Shown: positions 44,302 to 52,121 of the stretch, one piece after another
Position numbering within the stretch: position 1 is the first letter of the stretch
Layout: the number at the start of each line of letters is the position of its first letter
DNA from: Labrys sp. WJW
GTDB lineage: Bacteria; Pseudomonadota; Alphaproteobacteria; Rhizobiales; Labraceae
NCBI RefSeq assembly: GCF_001676615.1
Contig: NZ_LYXZ01000001.1
Coordinates: forward strand, 310,001-374,000
Direction: 5' to 3'
Length of the DNA stretch: 64,000 bases
Notes under the pieces: generated by a model
What the model saw: only the letters and a program-made list of their open reading frames with translations
Databases searched by the model: none
What the model was told of the DNA's origin: nothing
Made by a program: the position numbers and the translations under genes

Positions 44302-45237
44302 TCAGCGATATTTGCCGGCCAGCGCCAGGACCTGATCGATATTGGCCTTGGTGATCAAGCCGGGCCCCGAGGCGACGTCGTTCGCCTGCAGCACGCCGTA
44401 GCGCGCATAATTCGTCAGAACGGTGACCGCGTCATAGCCCTGCAGGAAGGGCTGCTGGTCGATGGCGACCTTGACCGTGCCATCCTTCATGGCTGCGACG
44501 ATATCCCTGCTGAGATCGAAGCTTGCGAAGTAATATTTGTCGCCAGCGCCCTGGTCCTTCACCCATTTGATCATCGGATCGGCACTGGTCGGGCCGAGCG
44601 TCAGGATGGCCTGGGTGTCGGGATGTGCCTTGAGGAAGGCCGCCGAACGATTGACGACGTCATTGGGATCGGTGCCGGAATCGATCTCCTGGTCGCCAAG
44701 TGGCACGCCGAGCCCATCGGCGAAGCCCTTGCAGCGCTGGTGCGAGACCGGGTGCTGGTAGAAATGGTTCACGCACAGGAAACTCTTGACCTGCGCGGCC
44801 TTGGCCTGTTCGCCGGCAGCCTTGCCGGCGTCATATTCGGCCTGGCCGATATAGCGCAGCGCACCGATCTTCTTGGCGATCTCGGCCGAGCCGGAATTCA
44901 CGATCACTACGGGAATGCCGGCAGCAACGGCATTGGAGAGCGGGTCGCTCACGATATTCTCGTCGGGAACCGTGGCGATGATGGCCGTCGGCTTCGACGC
45001 CGCCGCCTGATCTATCAGCCGTCCCATTTCGGAGAGATCGCCGCCAGTCGGATTGCGAAATTCGATCTTCACGCCGAGCTGATCCGCGGCCAGTTGGGCC
45101 GAATTGCGGATGACGTTGAAGAACGAATCCGATTCCGACCAATGGCCGACGAACACGATCCGTTCCGCAGCAAAACCGGATGCGGTCGACATCAACAGCG
45201 CGCAAGCGCCGATGGCGGCCTTGAGCCATGCCTTCAT
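44302..45237 (-). CDS. ABC transporter substrate-binding protein (moc-type importer)
   Basis: 311 residues with a signal peptide (KAWLKAAIGACALLMSTASGFA). The ribose-binding-type fold shows RIVFVGHWSESDSFFNVIRNSA and later VAIDQQPFLQGYDAV. It has its own promoter region with a LacI operator, and two inverted copies of a dispersed repeat flank the gene. With the permease-ATPase pair at 40915-42824 it makes a full importer. Rhizopine loci carry a comparable binding protein (MocB). Confidence 0.88.
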   Translation of the reverse strand: MKAWLKAAIGACALLMSTASGFAAERIVFVGHWSESDSFFNVIRNSAQLAADQLGVKIEFRNPTGGDLSEMGRLIDQAAASKPTAIIATVPDENIVSDPLSNAVAAGIPVVIVNSGSAEIAKKIGALRYIGQAEYDAGKAAGEQAKAAQVKSFLCVNHFYQHPVSHQRCKGFADGLGVPLGDQEIDSGTDPNDVVNRSAAFLKAHPDTQAILTLGPTSADPMIKWVKDQGAGDKYYFASFDLSRDIVAAMKDGTVKVAIDQQPFLQGYDAVTVLTNYARYGVLQANDVASGPGLITKANIDQVLALAGKYR

Positions 45238-45336
45238 TGAACCCTCCCTTGGATCAGCCGGCCCGTTTGTGTTCGGTATGGAGCCGCGCTCAGTTGTTCA
45301 GTTTAGAGGGGCTCCAAGGCTGCTCAATGCATGATT

Positions 45337-45352
45337 TGATCAAATTTGATCT
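45337..45352. promoter_or_regulatory. LacI-type operator 2, binding-protein gene
   Basis: TGATCA-AATT-TGATCT, 100 bases upstream of the binding-protein start. It differs from the other three sites in the last base only. Confidence 0.72.
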
Positions 45353-45380
45353 TGGCCGGAAGGCTGTCCAAGCTGCCCAG

Positions 45381-45478
45381 AGCAAAGCGCGTTTACACGT
45401 AACCGCTGCTTTGCTTTCGTGTCTTGTTTCGACGCGTCTTTGCGATTCTTGGTGACTCCATCAAATCGCAAAACGCTA
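45381..45478 (-). repeat. Dispersed intergenic repeat, copy C (inverted)
   Basis: Read on the minus strand it begins AGCGTTTTGCGATTTGATGG, continues CCAAGAATCGCAAAGACGCG and ends TAAACGCGCTTTGCT, matching copy B. Copies B and C face each other across the binding-protein gene. The rest of the 45238-45570 gap holds operator 2 and a terminator, and no gene. Confidence 0.7.
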
Positions 45479-45505
45479 TGGGGCGAGCGAGGAATGGCGC
45501 CATTG

Positions 45506-45537
45506 AAAAAGGCCGGTCACGCGAGGTGCCGGCCTTT
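45506..45537 (-). terminator. Terminator of PanB-MocD-MocE operon
   Basis: AAAGGCCGG and CCGGCCTTT pair perfectly over nine bases with a 12-base loop. On the minus strand the stem is followed by a run of five T, a standard intrinsic terminator 34 bases past the Rieske stop. Confidence 0.8.
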
Positions 45538-45570
45538 GCATTCGAATGAAAGCGCCAGGGGCTGACAACC

Positions 45571-45882
45571 TTACAAGCGCACCCTCACATCAGTACCATC
45601 CGTCTCGGCCTGATATGTCTTCAGATTGACGCAGGGCGGCATCCGCAACGCCTCCCCGGTTCGATAGTCGAAGGCGCCCGAGTGCTTCGGGCATTCGATC
45701 TCGTAGTCCATGACCAGGCCATCGGCCAGATGAATGGCCTCATGGGTGCAGAGCCCGTCGGTGCAGAAGACCTCGTCGCTAGGCGAGCGATAGATCGCAT
45801 AGGTCCTGCCGCCATGGTCGAAGCGAATGACACCCTCAGCTTCGATGTCGGCAAGCTTGCAGGCGGTGATCCAGTCGGCCAT
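45571..45882 (-). CDS. Rieske-type ferredoxin, MocE-like
   Basis: 103 residues. The 2Fe-2S ligands are Cys45 and His47 (CTH) and Cys64 and His67 (CPKH). Soluble single-domain Rieske proteins of this type carry electrons from a reductase to an oxygenase; MocE is the named example from rhizopine catabolism. It follows the membrane hydroxylase by two bases, so the two are co-translated. The terminator after it ends the operon. Confidence 0.9.
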   Translation of the reverse strand: MADWITACKLADIEAEGVIRFDHGGRTYAIYRSPSDEVFCTDGLCTHEAIHLADGLVMDYEIECPKHSGAFDYRTGEALRMPPCVNLKTYQAETDGTDVRVRL

Positions 45883-45884
45883 CT

Positions 45885-46925
45885 CTATGCTCCTGCCTGG
45901 TCTGGATTGGACTTCTTGGCCTCGGCCTTCGCATTGAGGCGGGCTTTCTTCTTCTCGTAGCGAACCTGCATCTGCCTCTCGCCCTCCTTGCTGCCGTCGT
46001 GGAACGTGCCGAACCAGCGATCGAAGGGGATCAGCCCGTCGCCATAGTTCACCTCGAAATATTTGTGGTGGAGGTAATGGATATAGGCATGGCTATCGAC
46101 GGCGGTGTCCTCGCCCAGTTCCACCTTGTCGAAGCCGACATGGCCGGGAATGGCGCCAAAGCCGGCGAAATGCAGCTGGTAGAGCGCCATGATCGGGTTG
46201 GATGGAATGATCAGGTGCCAGAACATGGTGCCGAGATAGCAGAACTGCTCGACAGGATGCATCGAGAGGGACGACCAGGGCGAGGGATTCACCGAATTGT
46301 GGTGGACGGAATGCACCCATTTGTAGAGTGGTCCCCAATGGATCGCCCGGTGCAGCAGGAAGAAATGGGTCTCGTGGATGATCGGCACCAGAAGCGCGAG
46401 CACGAACAGGTAGATCGGGTTCTGTGCAAAGGCGAGCCATGGCACCCAGCCATTGGCGAAGGCCATGAGCACGAACACCTCGATGCCCGTCCAGATCGGC
46501 AGGCCGGTGCCGAAGGTGCGCAGCATGTTGTCGACATTCTGGCGCTCGAAGAAGAAGGCCTTCGAACGCTGCTCGGCCGGAAACTTTCCGTTATATTTGA
46601 AGCGATTGCTCTGGCTGCGCAGAACATAGAGCTTCAGTTCGAAGGCCCCGAAGAACAGGAAGACGGCGACGACATTGGCGGCGAAGAGCTTCAGCACCCA
46701 GCCCCAGGCCAAAGTCTTCATCACCTCGGGTTCAGGCAGGACAAAGTACCACCAGCCGACGACCGAGAGCGCGAACAGGACGTTGTAGGGGAGAAAATAA
46801 TGTGGCAGCCACTTCAGGAGTTTCAGCGACTGCGGCGGGAACACGAAGACCGGCGCGGTTGAGGCAGGCTCGTTCGGAGCCCAGTCGCCGCGCTTGTTGC
46901 GCGCGCCATAGGAAAGGTCGTCCAT
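45885..46925 (-). CDS. Membrane di-iron hydroxylase/oxygenase, MocD-like
   Basis: 346 residues of the fatty-acid hydroxylase/sterol desaturase superfamily. Four to five hydrophobic stretches and a histidine array are visible: His184 and 187 (HETH), 192 and 196 (HRAIH), 205, 208 and 209 (HSVHH), and 283, 286 and 287 (HYLHH). These bind two irons for O2 activation. MocD of the rhizopine system belongs to such membrane oxygenases. Electrons would come from the adjacent Rieske protein and the reductase at 47872. Substrate is unknown; an inositol ether or amine is favoured by context. Confidence 0.85.
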   Translation of the reverse strand: MDDLSYGARNKRGDWAPNEPASTAPVFVFPPQSLKLLKWLPHYFLPYNVLFALSVVGWWYFVLPEPEVMKTLAWGWVLKLFAANVVAVFLFFGAFELKLYVLRSQSNRFKYNGKFPAEQRSKAFFFERQNVDNMLRTFGTGLPIWTGIEVFVLMAFANGWVPWLAFAQNPIYLFVLALLVPIIHETHFFLLHRAIHWGPLYKWVHSVHHNSVNPSPWSSLSMHPVEQFCYLGTMFWHLIIPSNPIMALYQLHFAGFGAIPGHVGFDKVELGEDTAVDSHAYIHYLHHKYFEVNYGDGLIPFDRWFGTFHDGSKEGERQMQVRYEKKKARLNAKAEAKKSNPDQAGA

Positions 46926-46937
46926 GACGGCCTCCTT

Positions 46938-47729
46938 TCAGAGCTTGTTGGAAAGGGTCAGGAAACGTTCGAAGGCGTCATCGTCCATGTCGACCTGATG
47001 CCCGGCTTCCGGATAGGCGCCATTCTCGACATCAGCGGCAAAGGCCTGGAACGCCATCACTCGCTTTTGCTGCAACTCCGCCTCGAGGGCAGTGAAATCG
47101 GCATATTTCTTCGCGTGACGGGGGTAGTGCCCGGTATTCGTCCCCAGCACATCGGACGAAAACAGATATTGCGTGTCGCAGGCCGATCCACATCCCATAC
47201 CCATCGTGATCATCGGGGTTGAACGCGTGATGAAGTCGGCAAGGCGCACGGGGACCACCTCGACTTCGATGAAGGCCGCTCCCGCATTCTCGATGTCCTT
47301 GACGGCGCGCATAACCTGGGCCGCTTCTTCGGCTTTCCTGCCGATGGCACGGAAATTCGTCCAGGTCGCTCGATTTGGCACGAGGCCGACATGGCCGGTG
47401 ACCGGGATGCCTTCACGCGCCATGGCCTCGATGAAGAATGGAGAGTGCGAGCAGTAGACGGCATCGGCACCGCGGCGCAGGATCTCGAAGCCGAGCCGGA
47501 TGGCGTCCTGGGGCGAAGAGACCGAGCCATGCGGCATTCCGGCCGACAGGAAAGCGCCGGGCGCGGCCTTGCGCACGGCTTCAAGTTGATGATCGGGCTC
47601 ACAGGAAAGAACCACGATACCCGCCGCCTGCGCGGCGGTGGCCTCGGCCGGCGTATCGACATGCAGTTGCACCCACTTTTGCAGGCCTTTCTGGCTCCGC
47701 AGATCGTAAACCGACGGCCGACGGTCCAT
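46938..47729 (-). CDS. PanB-like protein (ketopantoate hydroxymethyltransferase fold), metal ligands lost
   Basis: 263 residues with a PEP-mutase/PanB-type barrel. GHVGLVPN at 112-119 matches the PanB GH(L/I)GLTPQ motif, Glu157 (EVEVVP) matches its catalytic Glu, and GMGCGSACDTQYLFSSDVLG matches GIGAGxxxDGQxLVxxDxxG. The two Mg-binding aspartates of PanB appear replaced: VGDSLG becomes LSCEPD, and LLADLPF becomes LSAGMPH. True ketopantoate synthesis is therefore doubtful. It is first in the MocD-MocE transcript and stands behind operator 3. A role in handling a C1 unit or cleaving a small acid is possible. Confidence 0.78.
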   Translation of the reverse strand: MDRRPSVYDLRSQKGLQKWVQLHVDTPAEATAAQAAGIVVLSCEPDHQLEAVRKAAPGAFLSAGMPHGSVSSPQDAIRLGFEILRRGADAVYCSHSPFFIEAMAREGIPVTGHVGLVPNRATWTNFRAIGRKAEEAAQVMRAVKDIENAGAAFIEVEVVPVRLADFITRSTPMITMGMGCGSACDTQYLFSSDVLGTNTGHYPRHAKKYADFTALEAELQQKRVMAFQAFAADVENGAYPEAGHQVDMDDDAFERFLTLSNKL

Positions 47730-47794
47730 CGCCTTGCCTCCCTTTTTCTTGCATTGATGATAGCCGGCGTACCGAAAGCCGTCGCCGGATTACT

Positions 47795-47810
47795 TGATCA
47801 GAATTGATCA
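47795..47810. promoter_or_regulatory. LacI-type operator 3, PanB-MocD-MocE operon
   Basis: TGATCA-GAAT-TGATCA, a site with both six-base arms intact, lies 66 bases upstream of the PanB-like start and just after the reductase stop. Confidence 0.75.
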
Positions 47811-47871
47811 GGCGCTCGCGACCTCCCTGGTCGCATATCACCGCCTCGGCCCTGCAGGCCGACCGGCGTGG

Positions 47872-49107
47872 TCACGCCGCAAGCAAGCTCTTCAGATTGA
47901 CCTTCGGCGTCGACAGGGCATCCACCGAAGGCCTGGCACGCCTGGCGATCAACATCTCCGCCAGGCGGATGTCACGGGCCACCGCATTGCCAGGCCCGAT
48001 GCCACTCGCCGCAACGAGACGGCCCGATTCATCCAGATGAAACTGCAGAACGGCATTTGGTCCCAGATCGCGCCGCACGAGCGAGCATCCCTGATCGACC
48101 AATCCGGCCACCTGGAGACTGAGATCATATTGATCCGACCAGAACCAGGGCACGGCGGAAATCGCGTCATCGGCGCCAAGCATGTTGCGGGCCGCCAGCG
48201 CACCATGATCCTGCGCATTGCGCCAGGACTCCAGCCTCACCCGCCGGTTGTCATAGACCGGCAAGGGGAACGAACAGCAATCGCCGCCGGCGAAGATCGA
48301 CGGGTCGCTGGTGCGAAGCCGGGCATCGACGGCTATGCCGTTTTCGATCGCCAACCCGGTTGCTTCGGCAAGCTCCGTCGCCGGCACGGCACCGACACCG
48401 GCGACCACGAGATCGGCAACGATCTCCTGTCCGTTCGCCAAACGCAGTACGACCTGCCTGCCCCTGTCCTGCAAGGACAGGATAGGGATCCCGCACACCA
48501 GTTGGACGCCAGCCGCCAAATGGCGCGCCTCCACCATACGGGCGATCTCTTCAGGCACGCCCCGGCTGAGGATGCGTTGCTGAACTTCGATCAGCGTTAC
48601 GCCCGCACCGCGCTGGATTGCGCTGGCTGCGAGTTCCAATCCGATGAAACCGCCGCCGATGATGGCGATCTTCGCGCCGGGCCGGAAATGGCTGCGCAGA
48701 CGCTCTAGGTCTTCGAAGCGACGCAATGTCACGCAGTGATGAACGGCGTCGCCGGGAAGCGCGATGCGCCGCGCATGCGCACCGGTGGCGAGCAGGAGCC
48801 TGTGATAGGCAAGGCTCCGGCCATCGGACAGATACACCTGCCTTGCCATGCGGTCGATGCCCTGCACCTTGATACCGGTGAGGCACGTGATTGCAGAAGC
48901 CTCGAAGCGAGCGGCGGTGGCGATGGTCTTGGGACCGGGCGCAGCCTCGCCGGTCAACGCATCCTTGGACAAGGGCGGCCGCTCATAGGGAAGATGGACC
49001 TCCTCGCCGATAAGCGTCACCGAGCCCGTGAAGCCAAGTTCGCGCAGTGCGAAGGCAGCCCTGCAGCCCGCCTCGCCCGCACCGATGATGACCATATGCT
49101 CGCTCAT
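47872..49107 (-). CDS. FAD-dependent ferredoxin reductase, MocF-like
   Basis: 411 residues. It has an N-terminal FAD fold (MVIIGAGEAGCRAAFALRE), an inner NAD(P) fold (IAIIGGGFIGLELAASA) and the second FAD motif IFAGGDCCSF. The C-terminal domain resembles Rieske-type ferredoxin reductases of dioxygenase systems. It would pass electrons from NAD(P)H to the Rieske ferredoxin and so completes a three-part oxygenase. It has its own promoter with operator 4, separate from the ferredoxin operon. Confidence 0.88.
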   Translation of the reverse strand: MSEHMVIIGAGEAGCRAAFALRELGFTGSVTLIGEEVHLPYERPPLSKDALTGEAAPGPKTIATAARFEASAITCLTGIKVQGIDRMARQVYLSDGRSLAYHRLLLATGAHARRIALPGDAVHHCVTLRRFEDLERLRSHFRPGAKIAIIGGGFIGLELAASAIQRGAGVTLIEVQQRILSRGVPEEIARMVEARHLAAGVQLVCGIPILSLQDRGRQVVLRLANGQEIVADLVVAGVGAVPATELAEATGLAIENGIAVDARLRTSDPSIFAGGDCCSFPLPVYDNRRVRLESWRNAQDHGALAARNMLGADDAISAVPWFWSDQYDLSLQVAGLVDQGCSLVRRDLGPNAVLQFHLDESGRLVAASGIGPGNAVARDIRLAEMLIARRARPSVDALSTPKVNLKSLLAA

Positions 49108-49197
49108 GGTTCCATTCCGCCTTCGCCGGCGACGCGATGGCGTCTTCTCCGTGCCACGAAATGTGCAGGAAAACCGATTGGATTGAACGAGGAGTCT

Positions 49198-49213
49198 TGA
49201 TCAGATTTGATCA
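49198..49213. promoter_or_regulatory. LacI-type operator 4, reductase gene
   Basis: TGATCA-GATT-TGATCA, another site with both arms intact, about 91 bases upstream of the reductase start. The remaining gap to the LysR stop at 49277 holds nothing else recognisable. Confidence 0.75.
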
Positions 49214-49276
49214 CCCCAATGGGCTGGCACTCCTCCGCGGTCCTGCCGTCAGCATTCCAGCCCAGGCACCTCTTCG

Positions 49277-50197
49277 TCACGCCACGGCCGCGTCCTTGCC
49301 CGTGATGAACGCCGTCAGGCGCGGACAAATGAAATCGAGGAAGGCCCTGACGCGATAGGGCAGATGCGGGCCGCCCAGATAGAGGGCATGGATCTGTTCC
49401 TCGTCCCCCTCGACCGCCTCCGATAGAACCTCGACGAGGCGGCCGGCCGCGATATCGGCCCGGACGTGATATTCGCCGAGCCGCGCCAGCCCGGCTCCCG
49501 CCACTGCCATGCGCCGAACGGTCTCTCCATTATTGGCAAGCAGGGGCCCGCCGACGACGCGATCGACGATGCGCGCCCCTTCCCGCAACGGCCAGACCGG
49601 CGCGGCCCGCCGGAAATTGAAGCCGAGGCAATTGTGCCCGGCGAGATCCTCTACGGTCCTGGGCTCGCCCCGGCGCTCGACATAGCGCGGAGCAGCAACG
49701 ATCTTGCGCCGGGCTACGCCGATGCGGCGGGCGACCATGGCCGAATCCTGCAGCGTGCCGACCCGGAAGGCGACATCGGTACGGTCGAGATAGAGATCGA
49801 CCATCTCGTCGGACAGGGAGACATCGACGACGATATTGGGATGGGCCGCCCAGAACGCCGGCAGCAGCGGTTCCAGGCCCAGCACGCCCAGGGCGACCGA
49901 GGCGTTGACCCGGACGGTGCCGCCGGCACTGGCCGCGCCTTGGGACAGGCCGCGCTCGATCTCGTCCAGTTCCGCCAGCAAAGCGAGGCTCTTCTCATAG
50001 AAGATCTGCCCCTCGGCCGTGAGCGACAGCCGGCGCGTGGAACGCTCGAGCAGGCGCACGCCCAGGCGCTCCTCGATGCGGCCGATCAGCTTGCTGACCG
50101 TCGAGGGCGTCATCAATAGCAATCGCGCCGCTTCGGAGAAGCTGCCGCTCTCCACCACGCGCAGGAAGACCTGCATCTCGCCGACGCGATTGTCCAT
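49277..50197 (-). CDS. LysR-family regulator of redox operon
   Basis: 306 residues. The HTH is MQVFLRVVESGSFSEAARLLLMTPSTVSKLIGRIEERLG, and the effector domain includes VDVSLSDEMVDLYLDRTDVAFRVG. It is divergent from the luciferase-like gene, with a palindromic operator at 50210-50228. The group often controls flavin reductase or quinone-type genes; the inducer is unknown. Confidence 0.9.
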   Translation of the reverse strand: MDNRVGEMQVFLRVVESGSFSEAARLLLMTPSTVSKLIGRIEERLGVRLLERSTRRLSLTAEGQIFYEKSLALLAELDEIERGLSQGAASAGGTVRVNASVALGVLGLEPLLPAFWAAHPNIVVDVSLSDEMVDLYLDRTDVAFRVGTLQDSAMVARRIGVARRKIVAAPRYVERRGEPRTVEDLAGHNCLGFNFRRAAPVWPLREGARIVDRVVGGPLLANNGETVRRMAVAGAGLARLGEYHVRADIAAGRLVEVLSEAVEGDEEQIHALYLGGPHLPYRVRAFLDFICPRLTAFITGKDAAVA

Positions 50198-50209
50198 GCG
50201 AGGCTCCGC

Positions 50210-50228
50210 CTATGAACTAGTTTCATAG
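50210..50228. promoter_or_regulatory. LysR operator with T-N11-A core
   Basis: CTATGAA-CTAGT-TTCATAG has perfect seven-base arms and contains TGAA-N5-TTCA, the classic T-N11-A form. It lies 13 bases from the LysR start and about 60 bases before the oxidoreductase gene. Confidence 0.68.
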
Positions 50229-50285
50229 ATAATGTGGAAGGCGAGGCAATTATCAAGTCGGATCTGAAGAGATACCTAGCCACTC

Positions 50286-51269
50286 ATGAAAAAGATTTCC
50301 GCATTGGAGTTGATCCGCAAGCCGGATCACATGACCCTCGGCATCGAGTTGCCGCTCGACAATGACTGGTCACCTGCCGGCGAGGCCCGGCGGGCAGCGC
50401 AAGGGCGCCCGCGCGGCGTTCCCGATCTCGATGCGCAGACCGATCTCGTCCGCAAGGCCGACGATCTCGGCTTCTCGGCGATCTGGATGCGCGACGTGCC
50501 TGTCTTCGACCAGGTGAACATGGGCGATGCCGGCTCGGTCCACGATGTCTTCACCCTGCTCGGCTTTCTCGCCGGCGTGACCCGCAAGGCGGCCCTCGGT
50601 ACCGCCGCGGTCGTCCTGCCGATCCGCCATCCCCTGATGACGGCCAAGGCGGCGGCCTCGGTGGACGCCCTCTCCGGCGGCCGCCTGATCCTCGGTGTGG
50701 CCTCGGGCGACCGGCCGGTCGAATATCCTCTGCTCGGCCTTGATTTCGAGACCCGTGGGGAAGCTTTCCGGGAGGCGGTCACCTATCTGCGTGCGGCCTG
50801 GCAGCCCGGCGGCCTGCCGGTGAACGGCGAGCGTGTCCCTGCGCTGGACCTGCTGCCGAGGCCGGTGCAGCCGACGATCCCTTTGGTCGTGGCCGGCCAG
50901 GCCCGGCAGGACGACGCCTGGCTCGCCGCCCATATGGACGGTCGCTTCGTCTATCCGGGCAGCCTCGACAAGACGGCCCAGCAGGCGCGCGGCTGGGCCG
51001 ACGCGACGGCCGGGCGCGGCGCCTTCATCAGCGCATTCCATCTCGACCTGCTCGGCCGGGCCGATGCACCTGCCACGCCGATCCGCTTCGGCGCCCGCGT
51101 CGGCCGCGAGGGCCTGGTCGCGCATTTCAGGGCGCTGGCTGCGGCAGGCATCGACCACATCGCCATCAATCTGCGGCAGTCGGCCCGCCCGCTTGCCGAA
51201 GTCCTCGAGGAACTCGCATCGGATGTCATGCCGATGCTGACCAGGAACCCCGCGGCGCTGGCCGCCTGA
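50286..51269 (+). CDS. Luciferase-like monooxygenase (LLM) oxidoreductase
   Basis: 327 residues with the bacterial-luciferase barrel: MTLGIELPLDNDWSPAG, DLGFSAIWMRDVPVF, and ALGTAAVVLPIRHPLMTAKAAASVDALSGGRLILGVASGDRPVEYPLLG. Such enzymes use FMN or F420; alphaproteobacteria usually lack F420, so FMN is likely. It is first in an operon with an aldo/keto reductase and an MFS exporter. The substrate is unknown. An alternative start lies at 50331. Confidence 0.88.
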   Translation: MKKISALELIRKPDHMTLGIELPLDNDWSPAGEARRAAQGRPRGVPDLDAQTDLVRKADDLGFSAIWMRDVPVFDQVNMGDAGSVHDVFTLLGFLAGVTRKAALGTAAVVLPIRHPLMTAKAAASVDALSGGRLILGVASGDRPVEYPLLGLDFETRGEAFREAVTYLRAAWQPGGLPVNGERVPALDLLPRPVQPTIPLVVAGQARQDDAWLAAHMDGRFVYPGSLDKTAQQARGWADATAGRGAFISAFHLDLLGRADAPATPIRFGARVGREGLVAHFRALAAAGIDHIAINLRQSARPLAEVLEELASDVMPMLTRNPAALAA

Positions 51270-51287
51270 CAATCCCAGGAGACGAAA

Positions 51288-52112
51288 ATGCAGACCATCA
51301 ATGTCCATGGCGCCGCCATTCCCGCCCTTGGTTTCGGCGTGTTCCGCATGTCGGACGCCGAAGTGGAGCGTGTCGTTCCCGCTGCTCTCGAAGCCGGCTT
51401 TCGCCATTTCGACACCGCCCAAATCTATCAGAACGAGGCCGCGCTCGGCCGCGCCCTCCAGGCCGCCGGCGCCCGTCGCGAGGATCTGTTCCTGACCACC
51501 AAGGTCTGGGTCGACAATTATAGCCAGGCCAGGTTCGCCGCCTCGGTCGATGAAAGCCTCGACCGGCTGAAGATCGACCAGGTCGACCTCCTGCTGCTGC
51601 ATTGGCCGGGCGACAAGGTCGCCATCGCTGATCAGGTCGAGATGCTGAACGCCGTCCAGGCTGCCGGCAAGACCCGCTTCATCGGCGTGAGCAACCAGAA
51701 TATCGCCCAGATGCAGGAGACGATCGCACTGAGCAAGGCACCCATTGTCACCAACCAGGTCGAACTGCACCCCTATCTCGACCAGCGCACCCTCGCCGCG
51801 GCCGCCACGTCCCTGGGCGTGGCCGTCAGCGCCTATTACGGCATGGCCGACGGCGCCGTGCCTCGCGATCCGCTGCTCCAGCGCATCGGCGCGAAATACG
51901 GCAAGAGCGCCGCGCAGGTCGCGCTGCGCTGGCTGGTCCAGCAAGGCTTCGTGGCGCTGTCCAAGACCGCCAGGCCCGAGCGGGTGGCCGAGAATATCGC
52001 CATCTTCGACTTCGCCCTGAGCGATGACGACATGGCGGCGATCGGCACGCTCGCCCGCCCGGATGGCCGCCTCGTCAGCCCTCCGGGTCTGGCCCCGGCC
52101 TGGGACGACTGA
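51288..52112 (+). CDS. Aldo/keto reductase (2,5-diketogluconate-reductase-like)
   Basis: 274 residues. GFRHFDTAQIYQNEAALGRAL provides the catalytic Asp and Tyr, TTKVWVDN the Lys and LLLHWPG the His. The NADP-binding GSR-type motif at the C-terminus reads ALSKTARPERVAEN. GGAG precedes the start and the gap to the LLM gene is 18 bases. It likely reduces a reactive aldehyde. Confidence 0.9.
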   Translation: MQTINVHGAAIPALGFGVFRMSDAEVERVVPAALEAGFRHFDTAQIYQNEAALGRALQAAGARREDLFLTTKVWVDNYSQARFAASVDESLDRLKIDQVDLLLLHWPGDKVAIADQVEMLNAVQAAGKTRFIGVSNQNIAQMQETIALSKAPIVTNQVELHPYLDQRTLAAAATSLGVAVSAYYGMADGAVPRDPLLQRIGAKYGKSAAQVALRWLVQQGFVALSKTARPERVAENIAIFDFALSDDDMAAIGTLARPDGRLVSPPGLAPAWDD

Positions 52113-52121
52113 GGAGGGACG

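Noticed and set aside
44150..45478. Composite transposon around the binding-protein gene
   Set aside because: The two inverted repeats are short non-coding elements without transposase or recognisable target duplication.
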